This document shows positions 55,401 to 64,000 of a stretch of DNA of 64,000 nucleotides, one piece after another (within the stretch, counting starts at the first letter, position 1; every line of letters starts with the position of its first letter). Origin of the DNA: Perkinsus olseni. Its lineage: Eukaryota; Perkinsozoa; Perkinsida. A model generated the notes under the pieces. The model made no database searches, was not told the DNA's origin, and worked only from the letters and a program-made list of their open reading frames with translations. The stretch covers positions 20,984 to 84,983 of the forward strand of contig JABANN010000063.1 of NCBI GenBank assembly GCA_013115125.1. Reading direction: 5' to 3'. A program made the position numbers and the translations under genes.

Positions 55401-57636
55401 CGAGAGCAGCGCGAAGGCAGCGAGGAGGTCCAGCATATCTTTGAGAGTCTTCGAGGTCGGAAGGTGACTGTTCAGGTTCAGGAGGCATTAGACGACTGTC
55501 GTGACCGCGTCGATGCTCTGATGAGGGACGTGGAAGCGGCTGTTGGGGAGATCTCACGGTAGGCAGTTTTGTAACGGATGGTGTGGTATGGACGCATCGT
55601 CTCTCAGCTGGGTGGCCCAGCGCAGGCCTTCTGAGGAGGCAGAGATCGAGCGCATGTTCCTAACTTTACACGGTAAGCGTATAAGAGCTCTTGCCACCGT
55701 CATCATCGTCTTTCCGGCTTCAGACGAAGTCATCACTGAGAAGCCTCTTCGGTTGGTGGATGCTGCCCGAGATTTGTGCGCAGAGTTGTCTAGGATTAGA
55801 CCAGCACCAGCAGCAGCAGCTCGTCCCCCTTCGGGTGCCTTTACATGACCAAAGTCTTTACAACGATGTCCAACTTCAACACGACTTGTGTTGCAGTTGT
55901 AACCAGCCTCTTCTGCTTGAGCGATCTCCCGTCGCCTGTTTCTAAAACTTGAAGCTGTTTCTGGAGGTTGTGACTAACCCGAGTTCCGTATCGTGGATCG
56001 TTTAGTGGTCCAGAGTTAGTTTGCTCGCTCTCGGCTTGCGCGTTGCTATTGGCTGATACGGGCGCACAACATCAGTACCTGGGACGAGAACAGGGAGCGG
56101 AAACTTCGGGGAACTCCGAAATCGACCGAAATTGTCAACAATAGACCCGTGTAATTTCGAATCTGATCGCTCGTATGACAGTCTGAGTCGCGCCCGCTGT
56201 CTTCATCTGATGAGGTCCTCAGCGTAAGGAGAATGAACTTTGAGACTGCGGATGGCTGTCATTGGTATTTCTCGACACCTTATCGTCTGTGTTGGGAATG
56301 TTATGGTTTTCGGTCCAGAACGAGTACAACTTATGTAACGTCCGGTTGGTACTGAGGCGTATCTAATGTCGATCCTTGCTCATCTCGCAGAGGTTGAAGA
56401 TTCCCCGATTGCCAATGGACCACGGCCGGCGTACATCCAATCTACTCGGCTATCTGGAGAGGATTCGCGATAGAGCTCGACGCGACGTCACCATGGGCGT
56501 CACGGCCGACGCACTGTAAAGGATTCTCCTCTACGCTCGAGGATTCCCCTACCGGCTTCAGACGAGCCAACGCTGAGGAGAGGAGAAGGCGGGCAGCGAG
56601 GCGGCGAGAGCGGAAGATCATCGCTAGAGCAGCGAAGCACTCGGAGCCGATCGAAATTGAGAACAGTCCGAGGCGAGAGAATGGTGGGATGGAGGGCTAT
56701 TAAGGCTCGGCACTCGTGATTGGATGGTCCATGGCGAAGTTCAGCTGCTCTGCCCGAGGATGAGGGTCCCCCGCTTCCACTGGTGTCGAGCATGCTCTCA
56801 GCGGCGGAGTTGGAAGATCTCCTCGAAACCCGGACAGAGAGGATACAACCTGTGAAGACTGTGAGGGACGCGGCGAGTAGTTTGCAGGACGCTGCCGACC
56901 TGACATCCCCATGCTTCCTCTTTGAGCTCAGTTCAATCTGGCGAGGGGTGGACCCTGTCTTCCCCCGACACACCTCCGGCCTTCGGTGAATCAATCCGGA
57001 CAAATGGAGAGCTCCCGGGTGACGATGCTGTTGATAGTCGAGTTCGCTTCAAGTTTTGTTGTTGATTTTATCGGTCGAGTTTTATTCGATTGGCTCGCGT
57101 CCAGTTGCGCCAGCGGTCCTCGTCGAATGGAGGGCGACTGTGAAGGAACTCCTCTCCCTCGTGAAAGAAGCCGAGGGCTGCGACGTCCCTGAGGAGGAGC
57201 TGGGAGAGCTACGTCAGATGGTGAGAGAAGGGCACCTCCTCCGTGCTGTCGACTCAAACTAGGACAACAGCCAAGTAGATTGAAGGGAAAGTTTTGAGTA
57301 TTATCGATGCTGTTCACGACTATTGAGTATGGCTAAAAGACGCACTCGTCGCGCACATACGCTGCAATAATCGTTCACCCTCCATACTTTACCGGAAGCC
57401 TGCAGGGCGTTCTTCTTCAGGTTTCGGTGGACTTGGAAGAGAATTTCATCAGCCCCTTAGTGGCAGGGATCCTCGGAAGACTCGTGGACGAGGAAGCAGC
57501 GCGGCTTCACCACAAGATTCTGCTACGATCGACCGCAGAGGCGGCGGCACATAACATTAGCGACGAGGACTCTGTCGCGGCTTCCTCCTTGCCGCCGGAG
57601 ATTGAGCACTTACGCATGAAATATTCGGTTTCCTGA
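49451..57636 (+). CDS. large coiled-coil protein gene 3, many small exons
   Basis: A long series of plus-strand exons with heptad-rich Glu/Lys/Arg/Ala/Leu sequence separated by GT-AG introns. Examples: 50306-50453 (VKELSRIAVDENRDRAFDATK), 50640-50735 (EKQMKEELMAKLADAAVQG), 51707-51800 (FERLKADVTMKMVREEVANA), 51846-51960 (MQRRFEAAIGGLKVDM), 52010-52104, 52820-52905, 53155-53395 (TESIAKLKESVGGLEEAIEG), 53800-53990 (ALRLSEITTQLEKHLQEALQ), 54310-54456, 54745-54834 (VEGLRSEVEVVRRDVQEAA), 55290-55557, 56750-56905, 57110-57262, and 57421-57636, ending in TGA. It may be one giant structural (cytoskeletal or ciliary) protein or two adjacent genes. Internal stops near 50455, 53410 and 57262 show that some exon ends are wrong. 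No domain other than coiled coil is seen. Confidence 0.45.
54864..54882. repeat. perfect 9-bp inverted repeat
   Basis: TCCTGCCGG and its exact complement CCGGCAGGA around a single C. It is the first of a cluster of palindromes in an intron of the large coiled-coil gene. Confidence 0.9.
54964..55029. repeat. long perfect hairpin, 25-bp stem
   Basis: 54964-54988 is the exact reverse complement of 55005-55029 (25 bp). The 16-nt middle contains a second overlapping perfect stem GCCCGGCA/TGCCGGGC. Just upstream, shorter ACATACAGAG-type repeats occur at about 54883, 54904 and 54943. Confidence 0.97.
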
Positions 57637-57680
57637 GAGGCAGCTGTTCTGATTTAGTGGGCGAGTGGTATTGAAACAGG

Positions 57681-57752
57681 AATCTTAGGTCGAAGCTAGG
57701 ATGGAATCTTAGGTCGAAGCTAGGATGGAATCTTAGGTCGAAGCTAGGATGG
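57681..57752. repeat. 24-bp tandem repeat, 3 copies
   Basis: Three identical units starting at 57681, 57705 and 57729, each beginning AATCTTAGGTCGAAGCTAGG, then a broken fourth (AATCTTACGAC). Each unit contains the dispersed 12-mer ATCTTAGGTCGA. It lies just 3' of the large coiled-coil gene. Confidence 0.96.
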
Positions 57753-57790
57753 AATCTTACGACACCCTATTGGGTGGGCACCTGCGACCC

Positions 57791-57813
57791 ACACCCTAAC
57801 ACCATTAGGGTGT
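57791..57813 (+). terminator. hairpin between coiled-coil gene 3 and the Hint gene
   Basis: ACACCCTAA pairs perfectly with TTAGGGTGT across the loop CACCA. A smaller CACCC-TATT-GGGTG hairpin stands about 20 nt upstream. The position fits a 3'-end element, but function is unknown. Confidence 0.5.
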
Positions 57814-57948
57814 ATCCTCATAGTAGCACAAGAGTCGAGTAGCTTGGAGATGCAGCAAAGCATCGTCACTGCTGCTTACGACCATTGAGGTGTGCCAAAG
57901 AAGACATTCACGCTTGTACATAGTCTAAAAGGGTTACAAGTGCCTGGT

Positions 57949-59555
57949 GCCGGTGTTCGTGGACGTGCAGTGTGTAACCTCGGCCAAGCCTCGGCCAGCA
58001 GTATTGTGAGCCCTGGATGGTCATCAGCCCGTCTTCCTTCGTCGTGGCATCACATCACGGTGCACTGCATCAGATCCCCTACGAGAAGGAAGCTCAAGTC
58101 CTCAACATCAATGGTCAGACCTTTACCTGCAACAGAGGCGACATGGAGGGCTGCATCAGAGAGTGCGCGTAAGATTCCATATTAACACCCGCGAACAGGA
58201 AGTTTTCGAAGGCGGCGAGGTGGAATTTTCGTCCTTCATCACTGATGAATCATCAGCCCGTTCTTGATTCTTGGCGTATTTTGGAGTCATTTTCGTCTCA
58301 CACCGGGCGTGAACGGACTTGACACTCTCGGCAACAACCCACACTCAGTTTTATTCAGTCGACAGTTCCCACCGGCGGATCAGCACAAATGCGCCACAGC
58401 GATTGAGAGGGAGATGGGCACCCTGCCGCTGTGCTTCCCTTCCACAGCGAGAGTTAGAGTGAAGGCGAAGGGAGAGATCTCTGTGGCTGAGTGAGGCGAT
58501 CTGTTGCCGTAGCAGTGCTCGAAGGGGGATGAATTGGCTCCGCACAATCGAACTACGTTTCAGTTTTGTGCTCAGTCTGGACAAAATCAGAATGATTTTG
58601 CCCAATGGGCAAAGGGGGGTTTTCGGCAATGTCAACTTTTGATTGAGCAGCATCGGGGTGCTCATCGTCACCTCCTACGGGATTCCCCACCATATCAAGT
58701 ACCACTGAGCCATACATCTTCTATCGCGGCTCGCCGGTTTGATTCGCCAGTTACGATGTTAGGATATTTACTCGCTCAAGGGCTGCGGCGTCTCGCGCCA
58801 TTGGCATCCTATTCTCATACAGCGAGTGTTCGGTTAGTGATAACGACGTCACTGGCGCATCTCAGGTTGAAGCTAGGAGATCTCGTTCTCACTGGTGAAG
58901 CTAATGAAGTGGCCAGCTTCCAGAGACTCGTCACTTGGCTGCATTACAGCCCTGAGGATGTAGGTAGGCAGCAGTACCATCTCCATCTAGCTTCCCTATT
59001 GGCGTGCCGGTCCGGTCGGTACTTACCTCCAATTCCAACTAAGGGCGAGCAAGCGGACGTTCATTACCTCAGCAGAGCATCTGACCTACGACCCGGAAGC
59101 TTCCGATTTCGTCAGAGCCGACCAGGCCCGCTCGGTCTGCCTTCTAAACCCATTGGAGGGGACGTGCACCGGAGTGTCATCGATTGCAAAATCGTCGCCA
59201 GTCCATTGCAAAGGTGAGTGCAACATTCTGACACCTCTAGCTATGCTTCTGTATCAGGTGTTTACTGCCCTCTGACGACCAGCGGCACCATAATAGTGGA
59301 CGATGTTCTCTGCAGCTGCTTCGCTTCACCTGAGTGTATCCCCTTCACAATCAGGTATGGCTTCCCCCATTGACATTCCCCAGTTTCCTTCTCAGTCACC
59401 GAGCAGCCCTCATCGTCACATCCCCAATACGTTTCTCGTCCGTTGAGAGCACCCCAGCGTACACGGACATTCATCCGCACTGTCGTTGGCTCATGGACGC
59501 GACGTCCGCCATTACCACGCTGCGGCCTTGGTGGCAACTGCCTCGTTGGGGCTAG
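57949..59555 (+). CDS. Hedgehog-type Hint (Hog) domain protein
   Basis: Self-splicing Hint fold as in the C-terminal half of Hedgehog and in inteins. Resolved exons: ~58257-58490, 58866-58959, 58991-59213, 59258-59333, 59450-59555, all phases agreeing. The Hint starts at the nucleophile Cys in LCFPSTARVRVKAKGEISVAE (family CFPGxAxV), then ELKLGDLVLTG (family L-x-x-GDxVL), FQRLVTWLHYSPED, TFITSAEHLTYDPEAS (block-B His; S-x-x-H in place of T-x-x-H), and GVYCPLTTSGTIIVDDVLCSCFASPE (family GVYAPLT-x-xGTIVVDG-x-x-ASCYA) with the terminal Cys. A tail of about 35 residues (IHPHCRWLMDATSA) follows. The N-terminal part before the Cys (HFRLTPGVNGLDTLGNN, and earlier exon QIPYEKEAQVLNINGQTF) matches no Hedge or other ligand I know. 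Exons before 58257 are uncertain. Confidence 0.82.
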
Positions 59556-60945
59556 CGAAGCGGATTCATGCGGGTTTGTGAGGAATATGAAGACCTCTAT
59601 CTCTCATGAGGGACATGAAGCTGATGTGAATGTCTTGCGTCGTTGAACCGGCTTTTATTCATGATACGGTTTGGTTGTCGAGTACAGACCATAAGGAAAC
59701 CGCAGTGATCAGTAATAGTACTGCAGATTGAGTCCCACCGAGTGAGGATGTCGAAGTTGACAGCGTAGCTTCCTCTTACCAGTATGAAAGGGCTTCTGTG
59801 GGCCCACCATGCCACTATCATTCGAGTGCAAAGTGACTGATCAGCAGCCGAGAATATCCGCTGCTCGAGAGCAATACCATTCCGATCGAGCTGGATGGTG
59901 AGCAAGTACCGCACACAAACGTCATAGACTAGCATTCCCTCCACTGTGATTCGACCTTCCCAATTCATTGCACATAACTTAGGGCGTTGGGTATGCCAAA
60001 GATGATCGATATTTGAAATGTCCGTCTCTCAACCTCGCGAGTGTTACTATTCTATTGACGTTAAGAAGCTCTCCACTTTCTATCATCTACTGCCCTCTCT
60101 TCGCCACACGCGAACAGTCCTCCTAGAACTGCTTGTCAATACTATCGACAACGCGGGACATGCCTGGCCGCGGGACGAGTTCTCGTTGGTTATTTTTGTG
60201 TGAGTTTCGAGTCCACCGCCGACAATACGGCTAGCACCTCTTATGAGGGATTATTTGTGCTTCACGCAGGTGGTCGGCCGATGAACCAACTCACCCGGAT
60301 AGCAACTCATCGTGACTTCGGTGGGGAGCGGATGATACGCTTGGCCAAGAGAGTGCTGGGTTCTTTCACTAGCAAACACAAGGCATGACAGAATGCGTGG
60401 TCAACCTGTAATGGGCAGTAGTACTGTATCAACGGGCAATCACAAACTGCACTCATACGTTTTACACGGCAGACTGATCAGAAAACTACGTCGATCGGGC
60501 GCCAACAGACACGTTACGAGAAACTTCGATCACCTCCTGTGCGTCTCGATGGTCGGTTTGAGCGGCTTGTTGTTAACGGGGACTTCTTTTCCGAGATGTT
60601 TCAAACGCTCAGCGTACATCTCGCGCCTCGATGCTTCCAGCTCGACTTCGGACACCAACCGCCAGTCCCGGTCAGGCGACCAGTCTTCAGGGAGATGCTC
60701 AGGCTTCATGAAGGAGACGAAGTCCTTACGCCAGGCTTCGACCTGAAGCGAATCTTGCGCTCTCGTGGCGATACAATAGAACTGCCTTCCCTTCCCTACT
60801 TACAACCTCGAATTTTTTACCCTCGCTGAGTGCCGAAGTGCTCGACTGTCACAACTTTTCACGGCAATTTTGACAGAAAAAATCCAAGTTGAAAAGTCGG
60901 GAACGACGCGAGGACACAACGTGTCGCCATCAATATTTCTAACCT
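59556..60945. other. unassigned region with possible plus-strand exons
   Basis: Possible plus exons: about 60205-60385 (YEGLFVLHAGGRPMNQLTRI, MIRLAKRVLGSF) and 60539-60829 (RFERLVVNGDFFSEMFQTLS, EGDEVLTPGFDLKRILRS, ending TGA). A minus-strand frame at 59968-59597 is also open (WEGRITVEGMLVYDVCVRYL). I cannot choose or name the gene(s). Confidence 0.3.
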
Positions 60946-62934
60946 TCACCGCGGGAATCCAAACACCAAGCCACTCCGCAGGAGACTAATGACGAGCTCG
61001 ACACAGCCCCTCGGAAGACTTACAAATTCGGGCCATTTGTCCGCTAACTTCCTCACCACTACTTCACCATGTGACGCAAAGGTTGAGTCAGTGTTGCCCT
61101 GCTTCCCCGCATACTCGCCGTCGCCGTCACTCGACTCGCTATGCTCCTCCGTCAACTCAAAGGCCTCGTTCGGGTCGTCGTAAATCCCAACATCATGCAG
61201 GGCCTGCCAAAACTCTTGGCGCTTCTCTTCGGGCATCCGTGGCCCATCCTTAGACAGCAAAATTCGTGCCGCTCGTCTGGCCTTGTAGTAGCTCGTATTC
61301 CGGCACCCCACACCCTGAACTGGTGCGTCGAACTCGGTAGCGTACTTCTCTCGAAGTCGATCGGCGTGCACGTTCGCCTTCACCTTACAGTTGGCACACA
61401 TGAGAACGATGTCGTAGGGGCAGTGTGACTTGTACTCCGGCGGGAGGTGCTTCCGGTAGCAGTTGGGCACGATGAAATGCCGAGAGATGAACTGGTCCGA
61501 TCCGCAAACGACACAGATGTTCTCCCGTCTGTTAAGATACACCGAATTTCCAGCATGGCCCGGCCCCTTCGGGTAGAACTTCAGTCGGATCCTGCCAGCT
61601 TCAACCTCGGTCGCCAAGTTCTTGCGGACGTACCAGTTGCTTTTCTGTTTCGAAATTCTACACATGAGTAGACCGGTGGGGTCCTCCAGCGCCACATTAC
61701 CGTAAACCGGCTGCTTCACGTGCCACGACCGACCCCCTCGACGCTCACGAGGAACACTGGGTGGGTGATTCTGTTTCATCGAGTGACCAATCGTCTTGCC
61801 GGATACCGAATTGTGAAGAGCCAACGGTAGGGTCTCGCTGCCTTGGACGTTGGACTGCATCGCCTTGATAAGCGGCAGCAGTACTTTCGCGTCCCCTATG
61901 GCGTAGCGGAGCATCTCCTCCGTGAGGGGCCTCCGAGACCAATCAGCAGTCTGAAGTGTCTTGTCCATATGGATGCCAAGGTACCTACATCGAGGATGAT
62001 ACCACACTCTCCGCAATTCCTCAGAAATAGAATAGAGGTGTTTCTTCTTAGGGAATGCGTTGAGCGGAAGCCTTCCGCCGGAAGGCATACGAACCTTCCG
62101 AATGCACGGCTACATGATGATGCAATGACGCTGGAGAAGAGAAGTTTGGTGATATCCCCAAAGCCCGAAGAGACTACGCAACGATTACCCAGATACCAAC
62201 TTCCACACCCTCCCAGGTACTACGCTTCTGCCAGCTTTGCCAGTCCCAGTCGGGACTGTCCGAGACAACTGCCGAGCACTTGAGTGTCGAGCAGGTTATT
62301 CACCCTCTCCCGAATGGAGTCACACGCGTCGAAATTCCTAAAAAAGGAACGATGCTCCGACTACTCGGCAACAACAGTGTTATCAAACTCCAGTCCAGCT
62401 CAAGACGTCCTCAAGTTCTTCCTAAAAGTGATCAAAACTGATGGCTGGCCCGCCACGAAAAAGGCCTTCACCAGTCAGCACCGTAGTAGTGCGTATTGAA
62501 ACACAGCAATAGATGTGGATATGCCCTCAGACTCCGGTAGAGTGCGGGAGAGATAGATATGCTACCGATCCATGCTCCACACCACTGTTCTCTCAAGGTC
62601 GGCAAAATGAAGCTTCATAGGCCGGATATTTCTCACATGAACCGTCTCAAAAGTTTTTAATCAAACAGACAGGCGACCAGTCAAACCATTACCACTGATA
62701 CGCTCTCGCGATTAAGCAAGACTCCACTATCGCGCGGCGCCGGGAAATTCTGTAGGCTCATCGCAGACTGACCCTAACGTTACACCAATCCCTCTCCAGA
62801 ACCCCCACACAGTAGTACAGCTCGAAGTGTCGTAGGTCGTTCGTAGCCGAGTGCAGTATTTTGAGCGCATTGAAAGATACGAAAAGCTCCTCCAACTCCG
62901 CCCCGAGATACTCCTTGTCATCAAACGTTTGGGC
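60946..62934 (-). CDS. EXD2-like 3'-5' exonuclease with C-terminal zinc-type module
   Basis: Exons on minus: 62934-62786, 62337-62224, 61984-60946, in phase. 5' exons are missing. RNase D-like part: KILHSATNDLRHFE (exo II Asp), NLLDTQVLGSCLG and GLAKLAEAYLGIHMDKTLQTADWSRRPL (split), then LTEEMLRYAIGDAKVLLPL (exo III, DEDDy type). The long C-terminal part matches EXD2: YGNVALEDPTGLLMCRIS, CVVCGSDQFISRHFIVPNCYRKHLP and VLMCANCKVKAN. It holds paired Cys-x-x-Cys and His typical of an HNH-like or zinc-binding module. An acidic stretch precedes the end. Human EXD2 acts at mitochondria and DNA ends. The exo I D-x-E exon is not found in this window. Confidence 0.8.
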
Positions 62935-63354
62935 CTGAGACCAGGCGGCAGGGCGATCATCAGGTTGGGTCAACCTCAAACTCTCACTGAAGATCTCTAC
63001 GTTACAAACATTTTTTGTGTTTACTATAAACTTCATGGTCGGGCGAATGGTCATAGTAAAAGCCTTCTATTAGTACTACCGTGAGTAGGCAACATGTTGT
63101 GGAGGCGGTTCCCACTTTCGTCTGAGCTTGAAAATTTTTATTTTCCCAAATGATCTCATCTGAGGACTCAGTACGGATGCTTTTATCTGTTTTTATCGGA
63201 TACTCTAATTTATAACACCACCCGACGCTAGTGTCGGATACTCGTGTCCCTATTTGTGTGCCTCCGTATCCCTTGGCTAAGCTATGGCTAGTAGTCTGCC
63301 CTACGTATTCTCACTAATATGTATGCTTCTATTCCCAAGTATTTCCCTTGTGTT
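62935..63354. other. spacer between EXD2-like gene and the last gene
   Basis: May contain 5' exons of the minus-strand exonuclease and the promoter of the plus-strand gene. No exon supported. Confidence 0.35.
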
Positions 63355-64000
63355 ATGCCAAGCTCAACCAGTAACACAGCTGACATGGTACCCGATGCTG
63401 GTATGAATGAGCTATTGTGGCGTATTTTATTGGGATGTCGTATGATCATTGTCCCCACGTGGAATGCGGATGCCTCCAAGGAGGAAGTTTTGACTCTCTT
63501 AATGGCCGGTGCAGAATCTTACACGGCTGAAGGGGAGGACCAACCCTCGGAAGAGCTCTCGTACTCCGTGTCTTTCTTCTTTCGGTATCGACAGCTAGCC
63601 CAAGATTTTGGTAAGAAGCTCGCTGACATGATAGATGTATGGAGTCGAGCTCGTTCTCAGCCTGGTGTCGAGGCCTTGGAACTTTTTATCCGAGAAGAGT
63701 GGGGGAAGATCGACGAGCAGTTCACCTTCGAGGAAGATGAAGTCCAGATCCATGTTCGCTGTCTCATCGTTTGCCTCTGCGTTGCGGAAATTATCGCCGC
63801 TGCTCTACTTCTGGTAATTGGCGACGAGAAGCACAATGGTCTGGAACCACTGCGTACTATGCTAACTGGTGTCTTCTTGGATGCTATTATTCCGGAGAAG
63901 CTTCTCCCGAAAGAGGCTCGCCGCGTTATGAGAACGTTGAGGCGGCAGGCGAACAAAGACCTCCTGGAGAGTGCCTATTCGCCTGTTGGAGTCCTTTGGC
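63355..64000 (+). CDS. 5' part of an unidentified gene running off the right end
   Basis: ATG 63355 opens a frame of 215 codons with no stop before the window ends. Composition is that of a folded helical protein: MNELLWRILLGCRMIIVPTW, KEEVLTLLMAGAESYTAEGE, FFFRYRQLAQDFGKKLADMI, FIREEWGKIDEQFTFEEDEV, a hydrophobic segment CLIVCLCVAEIIAAALLLVI, and KEARRVMRTLRRQANKDLLE. It may be a membrane or membrane-associated protein. Not recognised. The 5' Met could also be the inner one at MVPDAGMN. Confidence 0.65.
   Translation, partial: MPSSTSNTADMVPDAGMNELLWRILLGCRMIIVPTWNADASKEEVLTLLMAGAESYTAEGEDQPSEELSYSVSFFFRYRQLAQDFGKKLADMIDVWSRARSQPGVEALELFIREEWGKIDEQFTFEEDEVQIHVRCLIVCLCVAEIIAAALLLVIGDEKHNGLEPLRTMLTGVFLDAIIPEKLLPKEARRVMRTLRRQANKDLLESAYSPVGVLW

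Noticed and set aside
58534-59217. 227-codon open frame on +
   Set aside because: It overlaps the Hint exons in another frame. The Hint frames match a known fold with consistent splice phases, so this is a shadow.
1-64000. Spliced-leader (trans-splicing) gene or recognisable SL sequence
   Set aside because: I looked for a dinoflagellate/perkinsid-type leader with the GTAGCCAT...GGCTCAAG pattern and found no copy, so neither an SL gene nor a relict leader is claimed.
1-64000. CRISPR array or prokaryotic operon
   Set aside because: The only regular repeats (35.6, 29.9, 57.7 kb) are head-to-tail minisatellites without spacers, and genes have introns.

Overview
The window looks like intron-dense protist nuclear DNA. 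Coding regions are broken by many GT-AG introns, several of them only 31 to 60 nt. tRNA genes are eukaryotic, and every protein I can name is of eukaryotic type. Gene content (paired mitochondrial phosphate carriers, a protochlorophyllide-reductase-like short-chain dehydrogenase pair, Lys/Glu-rich coiled-coil genes) and intron style suggest an alveolate, most likely a perkinsozoan. That placement is inference from style, not from a marker gene. Exon joins below were made by hand from reading frame, splice phase and remembered family patterns. Where every phase agrees I give exact borders.

Left part (0-14 kb, all on +): the 3' end of an unidentified gene; a 13-exon glutamate-cysteine ligase (first enzyme of glutathione synthesis); a SELENOF/Sep15-like ER redox protein whose Cys-Gly-Sec site is replaced; a TMEM184-family seven-helix protein with an antisense tRNA-Ala in one intron; and a cfaD-like papain-family protease. 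A second tRNA-Ala lies at 14.2 kb.

Middle part (14.8-36 kb): a tandem pair of short-chain dehydrogenases on - faces a tandem pair of mitochondrial phosphate carriers on +. Then come POP1 (RNase P/MRP), a DEDDy 3'-5' exonuclease-like gene with a changed first catalytic Asp, an LEA2-like membrane protein, RRP8 (rRNA methyltransferase) with a broken partial copy of its 5' end, two unidentified minus-strand genes, and a TcdA/Tcd1-type tRNA t6A dehydratase whose first intron holds a 14-unit 20-bp minisatellite.

Right part (36-64 kb): several plus-strand genes made of many short coiled-coil exons, interleaved with PSTK (selenocysteine pathway kinase), an F-box protein and a minus-strand thioredoxin. 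Then follow a Hedgehog-type Hint-domain protein, an EXD2-like exonuclease on -, and an open frame that runs off the right end.

Three things recur. (1) A redox and thiol theme: GCL, SELENOF-like, thioredoxin, PSTK. (2) RNA-processing genes: POP1, RRP8, TcdA, exonucleases. (3) Short dispersed DNA motifs, mostly in introns and spacers (ATCTTAGGTCGA, ATTTTGTGGCGCGCG, GCTTCGCTCCGC, and GTATCTT/AAGATAC palindromes), far more frequent than chance and not explained by the genes. These motifs, the Hint protein and the two redox/nuclease genes with lost active-site residues are the main leads.
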